Shown: positions 39,251 through 40,068 of the stretch, piece after piece
Position numbering within the stretch: the first letter of the stretch is position 1
How the letters are laid out: each line of letters opens with the position of its first letter
NCBI GenBank assembly: GCA_027486555.1
Contig: JAIXOX010000055.1
Location: forward strand, 1 to 40,068
DNA: 40,068 bases
Direction of reading: 5' to 3'
Source: Comamonadaceae bacterium
Lineage (GTDB): Bacteria > Pseudomonadota > Gammaproteobacteria > Burkholderiales > Burkholderiaceae_C
The notes under the pieces: model-generated
What the model was told of the DNA's origin: nothing
Databases searched by the model: none
The model's input: only the letters and a program-made list of their open reading frames with translations
Program-made: the position numbers and the translations under genes

Positions 39251-39694
39251 TCAGACGGTCATGCGCATCGGAATGGTGATGGGGCCGTCATTGACGAGCG
39301 CCACTTTCATGTCGGCGGCAAAGCGACCTTTTTGCACCACCGGGTGCGTTTTTTGAGCTTGGTCCACAAAATATTCATACAGACGTCTGCCGTCAACGGG
39401 AGCCGCCGCCTGCGTGAAGCTCGGGCGGTTGCCGCCTGCCACGTCAGCGGCCAAAGTGAACTGGCTCACCACCAGCAAACCACCGCCCACATCCTGAACG
39501 CTCAAATTTAACTTGCCGGCGTCGTCGCTGAAAATCCGCAGCTTCAACATTTTGGCCAGCATCTTGTCGGCCACCGCCTCGGTATCGCCTTTTTCGGCGC
39601 ACAGCAGAACCAACAGGCCTGCACCGATTTGGCCAATCACCTCGCCATCGACGCGCACACTCGCTTCACTCACCCTTTGCAAAACGGCAATCAT
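39251..39694 (-). CDS. dtd: D-aminoacyl-tRNA deacylase
   Basis: 147 residues. Begins [20 protein letters not shown]; the catalytic motif [17 protein letters not shown] (SQFTL) and the second motif [10 protein letters not shown] (close to the usual NxGPVT) are present. DTD hydrolyses D-aminoacyl-tRNAs and Gly-tRNA(Ala), keeping D-amino acids out of proteins. Typical length. Its ATG overlaps the stop of the upstream CDF transporter (ATGA at 39694-39691), so the two are translationally coupled. Confidence 0.96.
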   Translation of the reverse strand: MIAVLQRVSEASVRVDGEVIGQIGAGLLVLLCAEKGDTEAVADKMLAKMLKLRIFSDDAGKLNLSVQDVGGGLLVVSQFTLAADVAGGNRPSFTQAAAPVDGRRLYEYFVDQAQKTHPVVQKGRFAADMKVALVNDGPITIPMRMTV

Positions 39695-40068
39695 TTCAGA
39701 TCCCGCGCATCGTTGAAGTGCGCCTCAACATCGCTGGGCAAGAGCTGGATGGTGGCGCGCAAACCGGGCACTTCGCTCATCAATGCTTGCTCCACACTGC
39801 CCCGCAGGGCTGCTGCACGGCCCAAGGTCCAGCTGGCAGGCATGTGCATGTGCACATCCACAAATCGGCGTTGTCCGGCTCTGCGGGTGTGCAAGTGGTC
39901 AAAACGGATGATCTCGGTCTCGCCGCGTTGGTGCGCAAAACCATCCAACACTTTTTGCACTTCGGCCAACACCTCGGGCTCCAGCGCCTCGTCCATCAGG
40001 CCTTGCGAGGACAACCAGATCAGGTGCCAGCCTTCTTTCAAAATGTTCAGGGCCACACCGATGGCCAC
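39691..40068 (-). CDS. Cation diffusion facilitator (CDF) family transporter, C-terminal part
   Basis: The last 125 residues of a protein whose 5' end lies beyond the window edge. It begins inside the last membrane segment ([20 protein letters not shown], then the conserved LMDEAL) and continues into the cytoplasmic ZT_dimer domain ([20 protein letters not shown], then [20 protein letters not shown] and VEAHFND). CDF exporters move Zn, Co, Fe or Mn out of the cytoplasm in exchange for protons. The metal cannot be deduced without the missing membrane part. Confidence 0.85.
   Translation of the reverse strand: MAIGVALNILKEGWHLIWLSSQGLMDEALEPEVLAEVQKVLDGFAHQRGETEIIRFDHLHTRRAGQRRFVDVHMHMPASWTLGRAAALRGSVEQALMSEVPGLRATIQLLPSDVEAHFNDARDLK

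Overview
The window is a GC-rich, densely coded stretch of bacterial chromosome. Protein families, gene order and codon usage all point to a betaproteobacterium of the order Burkholderiales, most likely family Comamonadaceae (a Limnohabitans- or Rhodoferax-like freshwater bacterium). Evidence for this is the two-gene ruvAB, the phoH-ybeY pair, the PHA-granule-region protein, the second-type IF-1 with a tail, DUF6279 and DUF4136 lipoproteins, and many small GC-rich hairpin repeats between genes. This placement is inference from recognised families; no search was run. No tRNA, rRNA, CRISPR array, prophage or complete insertion sequence was seen. Most of the window is core-genome housekeeping.

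Layout. 1-5.4 kb: the end of an unknown gene, an FAD-dependent dehydrogenase, two tandem NarL-type response regulators (the downstream one with a degenerate receiver), a VF530-type protein, and an overlapping amidotransferase/SET-methyltransferase pair. 5.5-7.3 kb: an amidase remnant and an AAA/DUF4143 ATPase, the most accessory-looking part. 7.3-13.1 kb: glmS and glmU (the first and last steps from fructose-6-phosphate to UDP-GlcNAc) enclosing an Lrp-type regulator, a Phd/PIN toxin-antitoxin pair whose toxin is cut by an amber codon, and an SDR. 13.2-19.1 kb: a DUF6279 lipoprotein, a four-copy tandem repeat array, an MBL-fold protein with altered metal ligands, a TetR regulator, 5-formyl-THF cyclo-ligase and the lytic transglycosylase Slt. 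19.2-27.1 kb: a PHA-region protein, a molybdopterin oxidoreductase, then a plus-strand run of M20 amidohydrolase, DUF2817 peptidase, NDUFA9-like protein, GST and CCA-adding enzyme. 27.2-30.0 kb: trxC, infA, small proteins and an NDUFAF7-like methyltransferase. 30.1-33.9 kb: a tight plus-strand operon of pteridine reductase (FolM/PTR1-like), two FolB-like aldolases, ttcA, a DUF4136 lipoprotein and a histidine phosphatase. 34.2-40.1 kb: ruvAB, phoH-ybeY, dbpA, dtd and a CDF metal transporter that runs off the edge.

The strongest signal not explained by genes is a family of roughly 70-bp structured repeats. They carry an outer stem, a conserved GCCCTC...GAGGGC pair and often a 19-nt tail (consensus AACTTCACAGGNCCGGATC). 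All six tail-to-tail gene junctions longer than 100 bp contain at least one member, and one subfamily keeps the fold with a changed sequence. Other points worth following are a possible tetrahydromonapterin operon, the pseudo-receiver regulator, the MBL enzyme with half its metal site lost, and an inverted repeat lying on the lrp promoter.
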